From the NCBI GenBank assembly GCA_943736015.1, contig OX031072.1, positions 11,745,501 through 11,809,500 of the forward strand: a stretch of 64,000 nucleotides of DNA. Reading direction: 5' to 3'. This stretch comes from Tridacna crocea (taxonomy: Eukaryota; Mollusca; Bivalvia; Cardiida; Cardiidae). The notes under the pieces are model-generated. The model made no database searches. It saw only the letters and a list, made by a program, of their open reading frames with translations, and was not told the origin of the DNA. Made by a program: the position numbers and the translations under genes. This document shows positions 35,320 to 47,225 of this stretch, piece after piece (the first letter of the stretch is position 1; each line of letters starts with the position of its first letter).

Positions 35320-36490
35320 CTTTACAATTTGCAGCAAATCTTAACAATTATGGGGTTGAATGCCACGGAACAAGTTTGAGAAAAAATCTTACCAATTTTG
35401 ATAAATCTTAAATATGTTGAAAAAGTCTTAACAGTTTGAATCAAATCATAACAACTTTGGGTTAGGTGTGCTACGTAACGAATTTGAGTAAGTGTTAATA
35501 GTTCGGAACAAATCCTAATTTTTTTTAGGTTTAGAGTGTGACTTAACAATATTGGATAGATTTTTAGGCGAATTCTACCGTGTACCATGGCTAAACAACT
35601 TGATAAATTCCCATCCATTGAGTGATAAAGATGTGTTACGACCAATTCCTACCAGTTGAATACTTGGTAAGATTGCCTATCAATTTCATTGATTGAGAAG
35701 AAAGGGTAGCGTTTTCTTTCCAATTTTGGCATTGAAACAAGCAAGTTGGTACCAAGTTATTTTTTTTTATATCATGATAGTCCATGTTGAAACACCATGT
35801 GCTCAACGTGGTGTTTCGCCAGAGTACCTCCTAAGCTCTTTACAATTGATATAGAAGACATTTCAAATAAAGCAATATCTTGAATGGATATAATTTCATT
35901 GAGATACATATCAAAACTAAATGTGATAGTCGCACCAAGCCATACCCAAAACTGTACCAAGCCATACCCAAACTGTTCAAACATGACTACACAATGTGGG
36001 AAGCATAGAAGCCTTTGAGTCTGTACTCCTTTAATTTTTGGACGTTTTAATTTAGCCACGTAAAGAAGTTGTCGCATTTTCAACATAACAGTCTGTGATG
36101 GCCCTTTGATATATTTCTATACTTTTATTACTACTCAACTGGTAGAAACCGAGAGTAACATCTCGTTGGATATTATTTGGTAGAAATTGATCAAGTTGTT
36201 AAGCCATGTTAAAGGGTGCACACACTTGATAAAAAGCAGCATGTAGTTGCTTAGCCTTGGCCTACATTGATTAACAATGCTCCACATTCTTAAGACTTAC
36301 TGCAAATTGAAAATCTCGTGTACAGATATTCCAAAATTATTAAGATTTGCTAAACATTTTCAATATGTTACCAAAAATGTTCAGCCAAATAGCCTATCCA
36401 AAATCGTTTTGATTTACCTAAAACTGTTAAAAGTTGCCTCTAACTGTTCAGGTTTATTCTTATTTGTTAAGTTGCACCCCATTTTCACCC
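35320..36490. mobile_element. foldback element with ~360-bp imperfect inverted arms
   Basis: The left arm, 35320-35690, when reversed reads CAACTGGTAGGAATTGG, then TTTATCAAGTTGTTTAGCCA, then many AACTGTTAAGA-like steps. The right arm, 36128-36490, reads CAACTGGTAGAAACCGAG, then ATCAAGTTGTTAAGCCATG, then similar steps. The loop is about 440 bp. The arms are rich in short TTAAGATTTG-type repeats. No transposase is present. Confidence 0.6.
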
Positions 36491-38225
36491 TACTTACGTG
36501 AGGTCTGATCTCTGACGGCATACAAGGTTTCTGTATCAATCCTTTCAGACTACATTCCTCTTAGCTTGATTTGAACAAATTTTAAGTAATATCGTATAAG
36601 CCATGGGATTGATTAAATCTTATATTTTCTTATTGATATTTCAGTAAACTGTCAAAATGAGCTTCTTCTCTGCCGACGATTTATGTCCTCTGCGTGCAAA
36701 GTGTATTAAAAGAAGCATTTATCTTATGTTCGGAGAACTATTTATGGAAAACTAGCAAGCAAGTTTAAACCAAAATGAAATATTTCATATGTACTCAACA
36801 TAGCAACTCACAGGCAATTTCTACGCTGTCTTTGGCGTACTACGTCATGGTTACGTTACATTCCTGTTTACTAGAATAGTTTTCAAAATTCTAAGCAAAT
36901 AACCCCATAGTAAAAGGAAAAAATGTTGGTTAACCAGCTGTGTCTTTTTTCCCAAAACGTGTTCTACACTTTTATAAGCATATACCATCATTTGAAATTT
37001 AATACGCCATATGCATATGCATTTAATACCAGAAGAAAAGCCCAATAAATATCTTGTGGTCTTGTGAAGATATGAAGTATTTTTCAGCGGAATACGCGTA
37101 CCGATGTGTATATCGACTTCAGACAGGTTGTTTGGTGACACGGAATATTTGCAGTAGTCTTTGAGAGAGAGAGAGAGAGAGATTTATCATAATCAAACCG
37201 GCTATATCATCATAAAAAGTTAGACATATGCGTTGAACCGATTTTATTTCACGTAGCGTATACAGGGCGTATAATGGTCTTTATACAATTTGTTTAGCTT
37301 CTGTTGCTGTGAGTGTTCCTTTCTGATTGGTCATCTATTCTCAACTAGATGTCCTGGCTCTTTTTTTGTTGACTTGTTTATGTATATTTAATTGAAGAGT
37401 TCACTAGTCTTAATTTCATTAAGAAATTCAATAATCTTGGATATAAGTCAATGTTAAGAAACTGAAAGTTCTCTGTGCTTAACCTTATTTATCTATATAT
37501 TCCAGTTTTTACTTAGTTTTGACTCAGTGACCAACTATTTAAAAGCTTTCAAAGAAAGAAAGAGCTTTCAAAGGAAAAAACTGACATGGGCGCGCCGTTC
37601 ATAAAACATAAGTAATGTTTTTTTTGTTTGTTTGTTTTTCTTAAAAAGCAAACTTGTGCAGGATCATTTGTGAAGCAGCTATCACATAAGCCGAACTCAA
37701 AACTACTAGATCTAAACTTCCAACATTTTAACAACTTTAATGAAATCTAAATATATTCGAAGATGCCGAAAGGGAAAGCGTCTACGGGATTTTTTCCTCG
37801 AAACCATTCATGTTTAGAATCGTAAACCTAAGGATCGTTTCGATTAAAAGTATTTTGGGAGTAGTACCAAAATAATCAACAACCCAGCAGACCGTGAGTT
37901 TTCAATTTGCGCAATAGGAAACATTTTCACGACAAGACGACAAAGCCTGTCCTAGTCATTATGGTTCGGAATTAGAATGTAATTGATGTTGCTTTAGGCA
38001 GTATGCTGTAATGTCGAATGATTTTTTTCCATGAAGAGAAAAAACTATATTTTCCTCAGGTGACCTGTTCGTGTTTCCCATTTTCAATCTTCAGCAGAAA
38101 TGCTTTCAAAGACATTTCAACATTTTGTTTCATAAACGAAAAACAGGCCACTAAAAAAAGTAGACACTTTCTGTTATAATTTCACTTGTTTCTCGAAATC
38201 CAACAGCATTGTTATAATCCATCGG
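36491..38225. other. gene-free stretch
   Basis: Contains a GA microsatellite at 37163-37182. Otherwise nothing is recognised. Confidence 0.5.
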
Positions 38226-38236
38226 TGAATATTATC

Positions 38237-38311
38237 GTCGGTTTGCTTCCAAAACCTCCAAACTACAGCTAGTAACACGCTGTAGTTACGAGGTTTTCGA
38301 AGTAAACCGGC
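38237..38311. mobile_element. foldback hairpin MITE, intact pair of arms
   Basis: CGGTTTGCTTCCAAAACCTC at 38239 mirrors GAGGTTTTCGAAGTAAACCG ending at 38309, around GCTGTAGTT/AACTACAGC. A single-arm relative lies at 38889-38921. Confidence 0.75.
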
Positions 38312-38520
38312 GTTAAAACTTTTTTATTATGGACAATATATATTTATAGAACATGAATGAGTTTTTAGCGAATGAACACGAGTGTTTTTTTTTTTTTGTC
38401 TTTGGTAGGCTTCCATGAGTACCAGATGGAACAAGCTCTTTCTGATGACTGATGATACTATCAGCTCGGCAAAGCCCTTGTATCAAGTAGCTTAACATGA
38501 AAATGATGTGCAGAAAGCTG

Positions 38521-38770
38521 GATTGATTGATTGAATGGTGCATTAACTGCTTTCAAAGTTATTTCAGTCATATCATGGCGACAGTTCACATATTCATGTT
38601 TTCCTGGGTTTTACCTTCATTAAAGTAGGGCTCAAAAGTGTTTTGCCTATGGACACTACCACGGAAAACTTAATGGATCCAGTGTGCAGAAAACTCGAAC
38701 GCACGGGTATAAGACGAAGGAACATGACTGACATAATGTCGACAATGGCGTTTAGCACGTACCAGTAAAC
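38521..38770 (-). mobile_element. SINE, (ATCA)n-tailed family
   Basis: The plus strand begins GATTGATTGATTGAATGGTG and CAGTCATATCATGGCGACAG. Reading the minus strand, a B-box-like GTGCGTTCGAG lies at about 38695, preceded by a weak A box. The body block TTTTCCTGGGTTTTACC matches 5990-6020. Confidence 0.6.
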
Positions 38771-38888
38771 TTTCTGGTTCAAACACATGTTTCGCCTGTG
38801 GAAAAAGTAGGCTTATAGCACACGAAAGAAAAAAAAAACGTTTATACTCGATTAACTTTGAAAAGCTCGTCACTACAACTTTTTACAA

Positions 38889-38921
38889 GCTGTAGTTACA
38901 AGGTTTTGGAAGTAAACCGAC
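38889..38921. repeat. single arm of the 38.24-kb hairpin family
   Basis: GCTGTAGTTACAAGGTTTTG then GAAGTAAACCG repeats the right arm of 38279-38309. The opposite arm is lost or degraded. Confidence 0.6.
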
Positions 38922-38929
38922 CATATACA

Positions 38930-39425
38930 TAATTTCAAATACGGTTACAAATATGGTACAACGATGTACATGTACCTAACGCAATTGCTTGCGATTTGAT
39001 CAATCAAACTTTTTCGCCATAAAATCCATCCCCCATTTATAAAAACGAAGTTAATTCCTCAACATCGTTCATTGTCTCACTTTGTTGACCGTTGTTTGAA
39101 TTAAATTTCAATAATTTAAGATTTTTTCGTTGAAGGATGTAGGCATATGATGATAATACTAACAGGGATTTTGTATTGTAGAAACTTTTCTGGTGATTGC
39201 ACTTGCTTCTAACTGCATGAGAATTTTTTGCATTGTGCTCGACCTTCCGTCTCGCTCGTTATCAAAATTTCTCACGCTGTTTGAATCAAAAACAAGCACC
39301 AGGAAATGTAATATTCCTTTATATTATCACCTAACTAACAAACAAACAATAGAACTGATGTCTGGGAGATGAATAATGACAAAGGAAAACCTGAACAACT
39401 ATATTAACCAAACCTTTGCAAAGGG
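38930..39425. other. gene-free stretch
   Basis: Nothing is recognised. Confidence 0.5.
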
Positions 39426-39429
39426 GGTT

Positions 39430-39645
39430 CATTGTATCTTCGTGATACATGATATCAAGCAAGTCATTACATAATTATGTTATCCATTTTTTTAAAGAGT
39501 GGATTTCGTCTTGAGGTACCCTAGTCCTTGGACTAGCAGAAAATTGACCAATACTGAATAGCGAAAAGTTTTGGCCCAGGTCTGCCTGCACGAACAGCAC
39601 AGGCTGAACTGGGTCGATACTTTTCGCAGAGCATTAATGGTTGTT
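39430..39645 (-). repeat. GTATCGACCCAGG repeat
   Basis: The plus strand ATATCAAGCAAGTCATTACATAATTATG, then GAACTGGGTCGATACTTTTCGC and GCATTAATGG, is the inverted, diverged form of 1166-1330. Confidence 0.65.
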
Positions 39646-41380
39646 CTTAGTATCTGTCCTAATATTTGTAATCAATTCTTTTTCTAAATTAAAAAATAAA
39701 CCATCAGGCTGGCTGAGACAAGCTTTTTTGCAAGGCACTGTATGTGACACGACAAGAAACATAGAACAGAACTCGGGAGAATCCACAGATAGAATGTCGC
39801 CGTCATAGGACAAATTGGTGTTTAAATTGGTGTTTAACATTATTTAACCACACATAATTCTGTTAATACTGGAGTCTTGACCCTGTTTTTTGCCTTCCTC
39901 CATTGCTCAAATACATGGCAGACGACTCTTTTTTTATTTTAAGTCAGGGGTTGTCTGAACTACATCCTAAATAATATAACTGTTTAGACTTTTCAAGCCA
40001 GAACATGTTACAGAATAATGGAAAGTTTGTGTACAACATTAATGCACGCATTTCATTCAGTCTGATCGTGGCTCTACACTGTTCACAACAGAACTGAAGT
40101 GGCGTTCGCCACCCTCAGAATAAGCAATCTAATTACGTCTACACCAGGATATGAACGTGACCGTAAGCTCCAGTTTAACTCAATACCTCCCGAAAGAAAT
40201 TGGCAGCAAATGACATTCGAAAACATATTTGAAGAACAAGAATACTGAACTCGGACTATGGTATTCTGCATTTATTTATGTGAAACTATTATGTAAAAAA
40301 GGAACAATTGTCCGAGTCGAGCAATTTCTCCTTTTGTCACAATGTTTTCGAAGACGGCTCTACAGATAGACGAGCAGATCTTATAGAGCTGGTATAGGGT
40401 TAAGTCGTGTTTATTACAATTCAATCTGTCATGTACAAGAGTCCTACCGCTTCAGGCGAAATATAAAATCCAGAGAATGAGAAAAAATAACGTATTTTGG
40501 ATATGAGTACAATTCGAAGGGCTTCTTTCCTTCCGTAAAGGCTTTAATGTTTTTCACTCGTCCCTTCTTTTCTTTCTCGCTTTTTCTTTCGTTCTCCTAC
40601 CTTCCTTCGTCCTCATCTCTTTCCTTCCTACCTCTCCTTTCCTTTCTTAATTCATTATTGTCAATTTTTCTATGCTAGCTCATGTCCTTCTTTTCCTACC
40701 TCTCTCCTTGTTTATCCACCTTTTCCCATCTGTTTTTTCTTTGCTTGCCTTCCTACTTTGCCTTTCTTGCATCATTTCTTACTCACCCCATCTTTGGTGT
40801 ATTTTAAAAACTGAGACAAAATCATGGGGAAAAATGGCATTTGATAATGTACTTGTTATATATATGCAATCACTTTATAACAGATTAAATACTGAAACTA
40901 CTAAATTCTAATGACATGTTGATCACTTTCCAGTAGTCTAAAAGTATGCTATGACCTAATTGATGTTATCATATTTTACCCGAGTACGTACAAATAACAG
41001 TTTGTTAAGTATTATGATAAACGGTTGGAACATGTCCTTGGTACATGTAAAGTTTCTCCGTACGCTTTTATTGTTACAGCAGCTAATAGTTAGGAAAGTA
41101 AACGGAAGAGCAAGATGAATTTCGTTTACAAATGGATATTTTTTTTTTCTTTTCGGTGAAAGATCGAACACCAGAGAACATCACCGGTATTATTTCCACG
41201 ACTGGCTACGTAACTCGTGACAATATTACCGACGATGTTCACGAGATGAAATAAAATTCGGTGTTTCATAGTGGAAAAATCATTTAACGCTTCTGACTCC
41301 TTTTTTGTTGGGAAGTTCGTTAAAATCGACTACAATTGTTACCAGTAATTCCCTGTGGCATACCTCCTTCACACCAGAAT
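39646..41380. other. gene-free stretch with a pyrimidine tract
   Basis: Polypyrimidine (C/T) sequence at about 40553-40650 and weaker to 40760. The exon-like open stretch at 40066-40247 is listed separately. Nothing else is recognised. Confidence 0.5.
40066..40247 (+). other. exon-like open stretch, no family recognised
   Basis: An open frame of 60 codons without ATG, ending at the stop TGA at 40245. It has a protein-like, charge-rich composition (for example YERDRKLQFNSIPPERNW and FENIFEEQEY). It contains a perfect GTGGCGTTCGCCAC palindrome at about 40099. A TTTCATTCAG acceptor-like site lies just upstream, but the first codons after it contain a stop in this frame. Could be a decayed transposon or gene fragment, or chance. 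Confidence 0.2.
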
Positions 41381-41382
41381 GT

Positions 41383-41595
41383 GTGGTGTCCGTGATGGTG
41401 AATTAGAGTGTCGGCCTCGTAACCAAAAGGTCCCGAGTTCGATACCCGGGAGCGGGTATCACCGTTGGGATTTTCATTGTCCCACACATTCGGCGCGAGC
41501 ACTGGTGCAATTCCCAAGAAGCAGGATCGAGAGAATTTAGTATAAGTTGTAAGAAATTGTTTCTCAATCGATGTAAAATAAATATGTTTAAACTA
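41383..41595 (+). mobile_element. tRNA-derived SINE, type B, copy 1
   Basis: Head GTGTCCGTGATGGTGAATTA (A-box side), then CGAGTTCGATACCCGGGAGC (B-box side). The body is CATTCGGCGCGAG.ACTGGTG.AATTCCCA. The 3' end is TAAGAAATTGTTTCTCAATC, then GATGTAAAATAAATATGTTTAA. Copy 2 at 61381-61603 matches along its full length, which fixes the ends. Unrelated to the (ATCA)n family by eye. Confidence 0.8.
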
Positions 41596-41599
41596 ATCA

Positions 41600-42117
41600 A
41601 AAGGTTTTACAATATGACGTATAGCACGGGAAATTTAGGGCTGATAGGCGTAAACTACGCCAAATTTCCTTCTGGTTGAATGGCACGCACTGTTTACCTA
41701 TGTAAGAATTGTGCGGGAACTACTGATTCTGCCTTCAGCTGCTGAAGAGTTAGAAATATAAAATATGTTTTTTTTTTCATTTGTTGTAATCATGAAATAT
41801 CAAACCATAATCTACCATTATTTTTTATGACAAACTACCAAAAAACATGCAATAAAGCTAAGTATTTGTTTAGTCAGAGGATTACGCATACACAAAAAGA
41901 ATAAAAACAGTACAAAATAAATGTTGTAAAGATTTCATGACACTGAATCAAAACAAAGTTGTTTTGAAACACGTTTTGTTTTGTAATCGAAACACGAGGA
42001 AAATATCTCTGGAGATGCATAAAGGAAATCAACAAAAAAGTAATTCGAGTGGTGCGGAAACACATGATTAACAGGTTCTATGAAGAACATCATGTAAGTC
42101 TGTATTAAAAAATAGTT
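41600..42117. other. gene-free stretch
   Basis: Nothing is recognised. Confidence 0.5.
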
Positions 42118-42118
42118 C

Positions 42119-42255
42119 TTAATCCTTTGGCAAACAACCAGTATTTTAATATATCTGAGGTTAAGGTTGTTGAAAACATCGTGAGAAAAGGAGAAAAGGA
42201 GAAAATGTAATCAGCATTTTCTCCTGTTTACAACTATCTTTTCGAGTAAAAAATT
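42119..42255. mobile_element. TTAA MITE (CCCTTT family), partial
   Basis: TTAA then TCCTTTGGCAAACA matches the left end of 51773-51990. GGAGAAAATGTAATCAGCATTTTCTCC is the family's inner hairpin. The right end is missing. Confidence 0.55.
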
Positions 42256-42259
42256 GCAT

Positions 42260-43866
42260 AGTAACGAGTCGATAAAGGTCTGTTTTTTGGTACACATTTT
42301 GGGCATATCACAATTCTTGATTGGCTAAAGCAATTGGTATGACCAATCAGAAATTGCATTTTTTTTTAAGCAAAAGCAGAGCCAAAGGTACTACCATACG
42401 GACCGACCGCACAATGACAGAATGTAATTTTTACAATAACTTCTACAATTTTAAATGATATGATTAAATTTAAATACATTTTAACACTTTCTTTTGGGCC
42501 TTTAAAATGAGAAGGGAAAAAAATAGAAAAGGGGACGCAAGTGTCAGTGATAGGAGAATATTGTAACAAAATATATACAAAAAGTGATGACGTTATTTCG
42601 TTAATCCAAATAACAGGAAGACGAAGATACAAATTTAGCTCATAATTGGACGGACATCTAAACATTAGAAATGCCACCAACTAAATTCGTAAATTTGCAC
42701 AAAAACGAGCTCTTGAGAGGAACATGCGCAAAAAAACTGTTGTTTATTCTCGAAATTCTTCAATGCTGTAAACCACAGGGACGTTTACAAGCCCACCAAC
42801 AGTCAAAATTAAACTATTCGATGGTTAAAGTTCAGGTAAATGTCTTGTGTACCAGAAATACTTAGTCCGACACAAGTACTACCTATGCTTACAAAACAAA
42901 AAATCAAAGCAAGGTCGATGCCGACTCACAGAAAATATTTACCCATATATACATCTAAACAACATATATTGAATTATATTTATCAGATCTGTAATTCCTT
43001 TATATTCTTTTATTCCTCAACAGTTTTTTACAGTGTCAACTAAACAACATGAAAGGAAGTCAAATATCCAAAGTAGCAATCGCCTGTGTCCATGTGAAGC
43101 GTCCTATTTTCTTTGCCCGTCGTACTCGTAAATGTTAATAATAGAAACACGACTAAACATAGAAATATATTAAACATTGTAACCTTGCATCAAATGAACA
43201 AAGGGGTCGTATCATCACATTGCTAATGAACGTTGTTATAAATTTAAATCATAGAAAATAAGAAATAGAGATAAACAAACAAAAAAAAAACTCAAGTTTC
43301 CTGCTGTCCAGAACTCGCAACCTCCTCTGTCGGACAGGATACTAACCGCGCTATGGTGTTTTCTTTCGTTCACAAAGTTGACATTGTTTAACAGGATAAA
43401 AGCAAATGAGATAGAATGTACGTCCCTATTTTATTTTATAAATTCTGTGGTTTTTGAAAGTGCACGTATCACACTGGATATCTTTGACAAACTAATGCCG
43501 CTGGCAAAAATGGGGAAAGAAACGCAATCTAGAATTGCAGTTTGCAACTTAATACTAGTCTCAAACACATTTGACTTGAACACATTTATTAACGGCGGTG
43601 CTAACAAAACTACACCTATCATTCTTTTTGGTATAGTAAACTCCTTTTTTTTGTATTTAAAGGCATCGTCATGCATGTAAATCATGGCAACATCAATATA
43701 CTGCTGAAAACCTGTTCCTCTGTCTCACTGATAAAACAATGCAGGAGAAATGTTTAATGCTAGATGTTAAAAAATGACAACTTTTGACCATAATAACCAT
43801 AGGGAAGTCTCGTATTAGATGGGCAGAAACTACAGCCTTCCGATTGACATCAAGCCTGCTTCTGTA
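42260..43866. other. gene-free stretch, one region open on both strands
   Basis: 43378-43680 (plus) and 43431-43685 (minus) are both open for 85-100 codons. Near 43315-43355 a degenerate tRNA-like piece (minus strand, TTGCGAGTTCTGG) may be another SINE remnant. No family is recognised. Confidence 0.4.
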
Positions 43867-43873
43867 TTTATGA

Positions 43874-44099
43874 ACTCTTTACCAAAGCTGCACACTTTTT
43901 TTAAATCTGCCCAAACTAGTTTGTAGAAGACAAAATAAATGTGACTCAGAAAATGAAAAAAATTGGTTTTAGCAAGGGAAGAGAAGATGTGGGAAAAGGA
44001 AAAAATGCTGGTTTGTAACATTTTATCATTTTCCAATCATCTTTTCAGTCTTCGGTTTTCGTTTGATTTGTTAAAACTTGGGAACGTTCAGTAAAGGGC
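43874..44099. mobile_element. TTAA MITE (CCCTTT family), degenerate copy
   Basis: Left CTCTTTACCAAAGC, right TTCAGTAAAGGGC. The inner pieces AGACAAAATAAATGTGACT and GTGGGAAAAGGAAAAAATGC match the copies at 50.7 and 51.8 kb. The flanks are no longer clean TTAA. Confidence 0.5.
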
Positions 44100-44585
44100 A
44101 AATTGATCCTACAGTCATTCTGAGAAATGAATGTTTATGCGCATTGATATAGTTTGGAAATAATATTTATGTATAAAAGACACACAATATCGCCGTATAT
44201 AAATGGTGTTCTCTGAAAATTGATTAAGTAATGTAAAAAAATCGGGATCGTTAGTGACAGACCCATGAAGATTGTAGCAGTTGTAGTCTGGAGTTTACAA
44301 CCTCTTTCAACTGCATTTTATTCATACTTAAGGAAGCTTTTGAAAATGTTTTGGACTAAAAAAAGGAAGGAAGTTTGCTGGTAACTAGCATTTGCTCATT
44401 GTCCTGAAATAGTTTTTACGAAATATCAGACATAAATTCTTTCTTTGGGCTACATTTAATTTGTCGACTTCAAATCATCAAGCCTAAAGTTTTTTTTCAT
44501 TTGGTCAGTATTTGAAGATGGCCCGTATCATTAAAAGCGTAAGGACATTGTAAGCTAGCTATTGTTTGAGTTTTTCTATTGATGC
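44100..44585. other. gene-free stretch
   Basis: Nothing is recognised. Confidence 0.5.
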
Positions 44586-44589
44586 GTGA

Positions 44590-44800
44590 GGTTTTCATCA
44601 TAATTAAGGGTTATGTCGTATCGACGGTGCACCTGTCTATGAATATTCTTTACAGAGTTCTTCCAGAAGCACTGGCTATTTTCCAACATAAGCATCGCAG
44701 AAACTATGACCGGTAGAGCGAGGATAACGAAAGTTGTCGCAATGAAAATATTAATCATCGAGTAGAAATTGGCCGAGGTAGGATTTTCAACATGTAAATG
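44590..44800 (-). mobile_element. SINE fragment, subfamily A
   Basis: CACTGGCTATTTTCCAACAT, CGCAGAAACTATGACCGGT and GTCGCAATGA match 34225-34300 and 790-870. Confidence 0.5.
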
Positions 44801-45270
44801 ACCTTCTTTAAGCACCGTGCTTGCTTCATCTATCGATCGACAGGGGGCTGAGGGTGCTACTCTTTTCAGAAATCCACATTCGTATATATCTGGATTGTGC
44901 ACATAGTAGGACAGTGTGACACTTGCCCTGCGACTAGGCAACACTCAAAACCCATCCATTAGAAATGATGCTTGTATCTTGACGAGGGCATTCGGTGCTT
45001 TCTAAACATCTTTGTAATTTGGTATTACTGGATTTATGAAGCCCTAGTAAGTTCGAATGGGTGTACTATTAAGCAGTATCAGAATATGAAATCAAATTAG
45101 TGGCTGTACCAAGTGATTTTTAGGTTTCGGTGTATTAAAAGGTAAATATGCAAAGGAAAAGCCATGAAAGCATTTAGATGGAAATATAAGTGTAGTTGAC
45201 GAGTTGAACTAACAGGGAAACAATAAAACCTTGTTAATTTTTTGAGCGAAACTTTTAAGCCGACGAGAAA

Positions 45271-45708
45271 AACCCAAACGTTACTTTTTTAGTCGCCCAG
45301 CGTTTTAGACGACCTCAATGCCTCTGCAGGCGATGCCACTGCGGTGATGTTTGCGATTAACCTGCGTGCTCCTCAGCATTCAGTAATATTTCTCGAACGC
45401 GTTGGGATCGCAGCCATGGTGTTACAGGGATTTACCTCTCGTTGTATGAGCTCAGTTTCATAAATAACACTCCGAGTTGGCTGCCTCGTACAAGCACAGT
45501 AGAGACACGGAGATATCTTAGAAACGCAACGACAACCACAGTGTTCGCAGTGCGCTATTTGTGTCTACCGGCATAGCTCACGAGGCATTTCATGAGACCA
45601 TACTGCGATTCAAAGGCAACCTTACGGTAAAGCCGAGCGACTAAGAGCGCCTAGCAATGGCATGCTCAAACTGTGCGCCGTCATTCGGCGTTATATATAA
45701 CCCAAACG
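45271..45708. repeat. CpG-rich block bounded by a 10-bp direct repeat
   Basis: AACCCAAACG occurs at 45271-45280 and again at 45699-45708. The 418 bp between are distinctly GC- and CpG-rich for this window (TAGTCGCCCAGCG, TCTCGAACGCGTTGGGATCG, GCCGAGCGACTAAGAGCGCC). The direct repeat looks like a target-site duplication. No ORF or tRNA box was recognised. Confidence 0.45.
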
Positions 45709-46600
45709 CGTCTTCTTGTGATGCTACCATGTTACTATGACGATGCTTGAGGCCATTCTGCGCGGCCATTCTGCGCACTCATTTAGCTTCCTGCAATTTT
45801 CATGGACGCAGTGGGATCGCTTTTTGTGACATTTGTTATGCGCTGTTTTTATTTCTCATTTTCACACCCGCAACAGCCGACGTGTATTTCTGAAGTAGAC
45901 GATGTATGAAGCATTCACTGGTACACCAAGCCATTGCACAGAAACTCACGATGTAGAATTTCTATTATATCAATCTGGTCATAAATGAGGCATTACTCAA
46001 TACGGATGTTGAATGTCAAAGTACTAGTAGCGTCACCCCCGACTTGTTTCATAAAAATTAGATCTCAACATATCCAGGAAAAAAATTATTTTCAAAGACA
46101 AAAAAACAGTTTCATCCCATTAGTCGATTTCTTTCAGCAGACCCTATCAAGTTATCTCCTGACGCGAAAAATCGGCAGGATGATAAAACCCAATTTACCG
46201 TGGAACGTTCGTTCAGCAACGATATTACCGAGACGTAATTGATAAAATAACCCGACATATTCGTTGTGATATCTGAAAATCTGGTGTTTACTTGTCCGAA
46301 ACGGTTTTCAGTTAGCTGTGATGATGCTATTATTGAAGAACACAATGGGAAAATCAAAACGACATTCTGACACATTGTCTCTTAGAACAATGTTACCGCT
46401 CACGACTTTAAAAACTTCCTGTTAATGACGGAAAATACATAACTAAATTACGCCCAGAGAGAGAGAGAGAGAGAGAGGGGTGGGGAAAATTATTTTCAGA
46501 GAGTATGCTCGTTTAAATTTCATAGTTATATTTTCGTGTGATTTCAAAACCATAAAGAATAGTATCAATAGGATCAAACACTAAAATCTCGTTATTATGT
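45709..46600. other. gene-free stretch
   Basis: GCGCGGCCATTCTGCGCA with a tandem GGCCATTCTGCGC pair at 45750-45780, and a GA microsatellite at 46455-46478. Nothing else is recognised. Confidence 0.5.
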
Positions 46601-46604
46601 TAGG

Positions 46605-46852
46605 GACACGGGCCTTGCAACACACGAAAAGCGGTATTCAGACATTTGCGTAAAGTGTCGTCTCGGATCAGCCTAAGCAGTCTGCACAGGCTAATCCGAA
46701 ACAACACTTTGCAGTTTTATGTAATTTTCTATTTTACGCAACTCTACTGTTGGAAAGAATCCAATGTATTTGTAAAGTTCCGTCTCGAATTGGTACGCGG
46801 GGACTGCGCTGGCTGATCCGAGACGATACTCTGCTTTAGGCAGCAAACGGAG
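46605..46852. mobile_element. dimeric palindromic repeat, copy 1
   Basis: Two similar palindromic modules, 46650-46711 (AAAGTGTCGTCTCGGATCAG, then GCACAGGCTAATCCG) and 46771-46834 (AAAGTTCCGTCTCGAATTGG, then CTGGCTGATCCGAGACGA), are joined by an AT-rich spacer with TTTTATGTAATTTTCT. Copy 2 is at 49632-49862 with the same two-module order. I recall this sort of repeat as abundant in bivalve sequence but cannot name it. Confidence 0.7.
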
Positions 46853-46857
46853 TGTAG

Positions 46858-47225
46858 CACCACATTACACACCAATGCGTTTATCAGTGCTCCATGCTGG
46901 AATCTTAGGACGTCGTATCTTGAGACATGTCCAGTTTTGAATTTCAATAGCGCGAAAGCGCGTTGTTAGATTTCATGGTATGTAATAGCCGAATGCCTAG
47001 CACCATCCACTGAAGACCGTTTTGTAGAGGAAAATTAGAAAACACTATAATACACACTAATGCGTTTATCAGTGCTCTGTGCTGAAATCTTAGGGCATCG
47101 TATCTTGAGACATGTTCAGTTTTAGATTTCAATAGCATGAAAGGACGTTGTCAAATTTTATGCTATGTAAAAGCTGAATGCCTGGCATCATCTACTAAAA
47201 AGCGTATTAAAGAGAAAAGTTAGAA
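46858..47225 (+). repeat. two tandem ~186-bp units
   Basis: AATGCGTTTATCAGTGCTC at 46873 and 47059, then CTTAGG.C.TCGTATCTTGAG, ACATGT.CAGTTTT and GCTGAATGCC or GCCGAATGCC. A diverged tandem duplication directly after the dimeric repeat. Confidence 0.75.

Noticed and set aside
40553-40760. Promoter or splice-related polypyrimidine element
   Set aside because: It is a low-complexity C/T tract with no nearby exon, TATA or start context.
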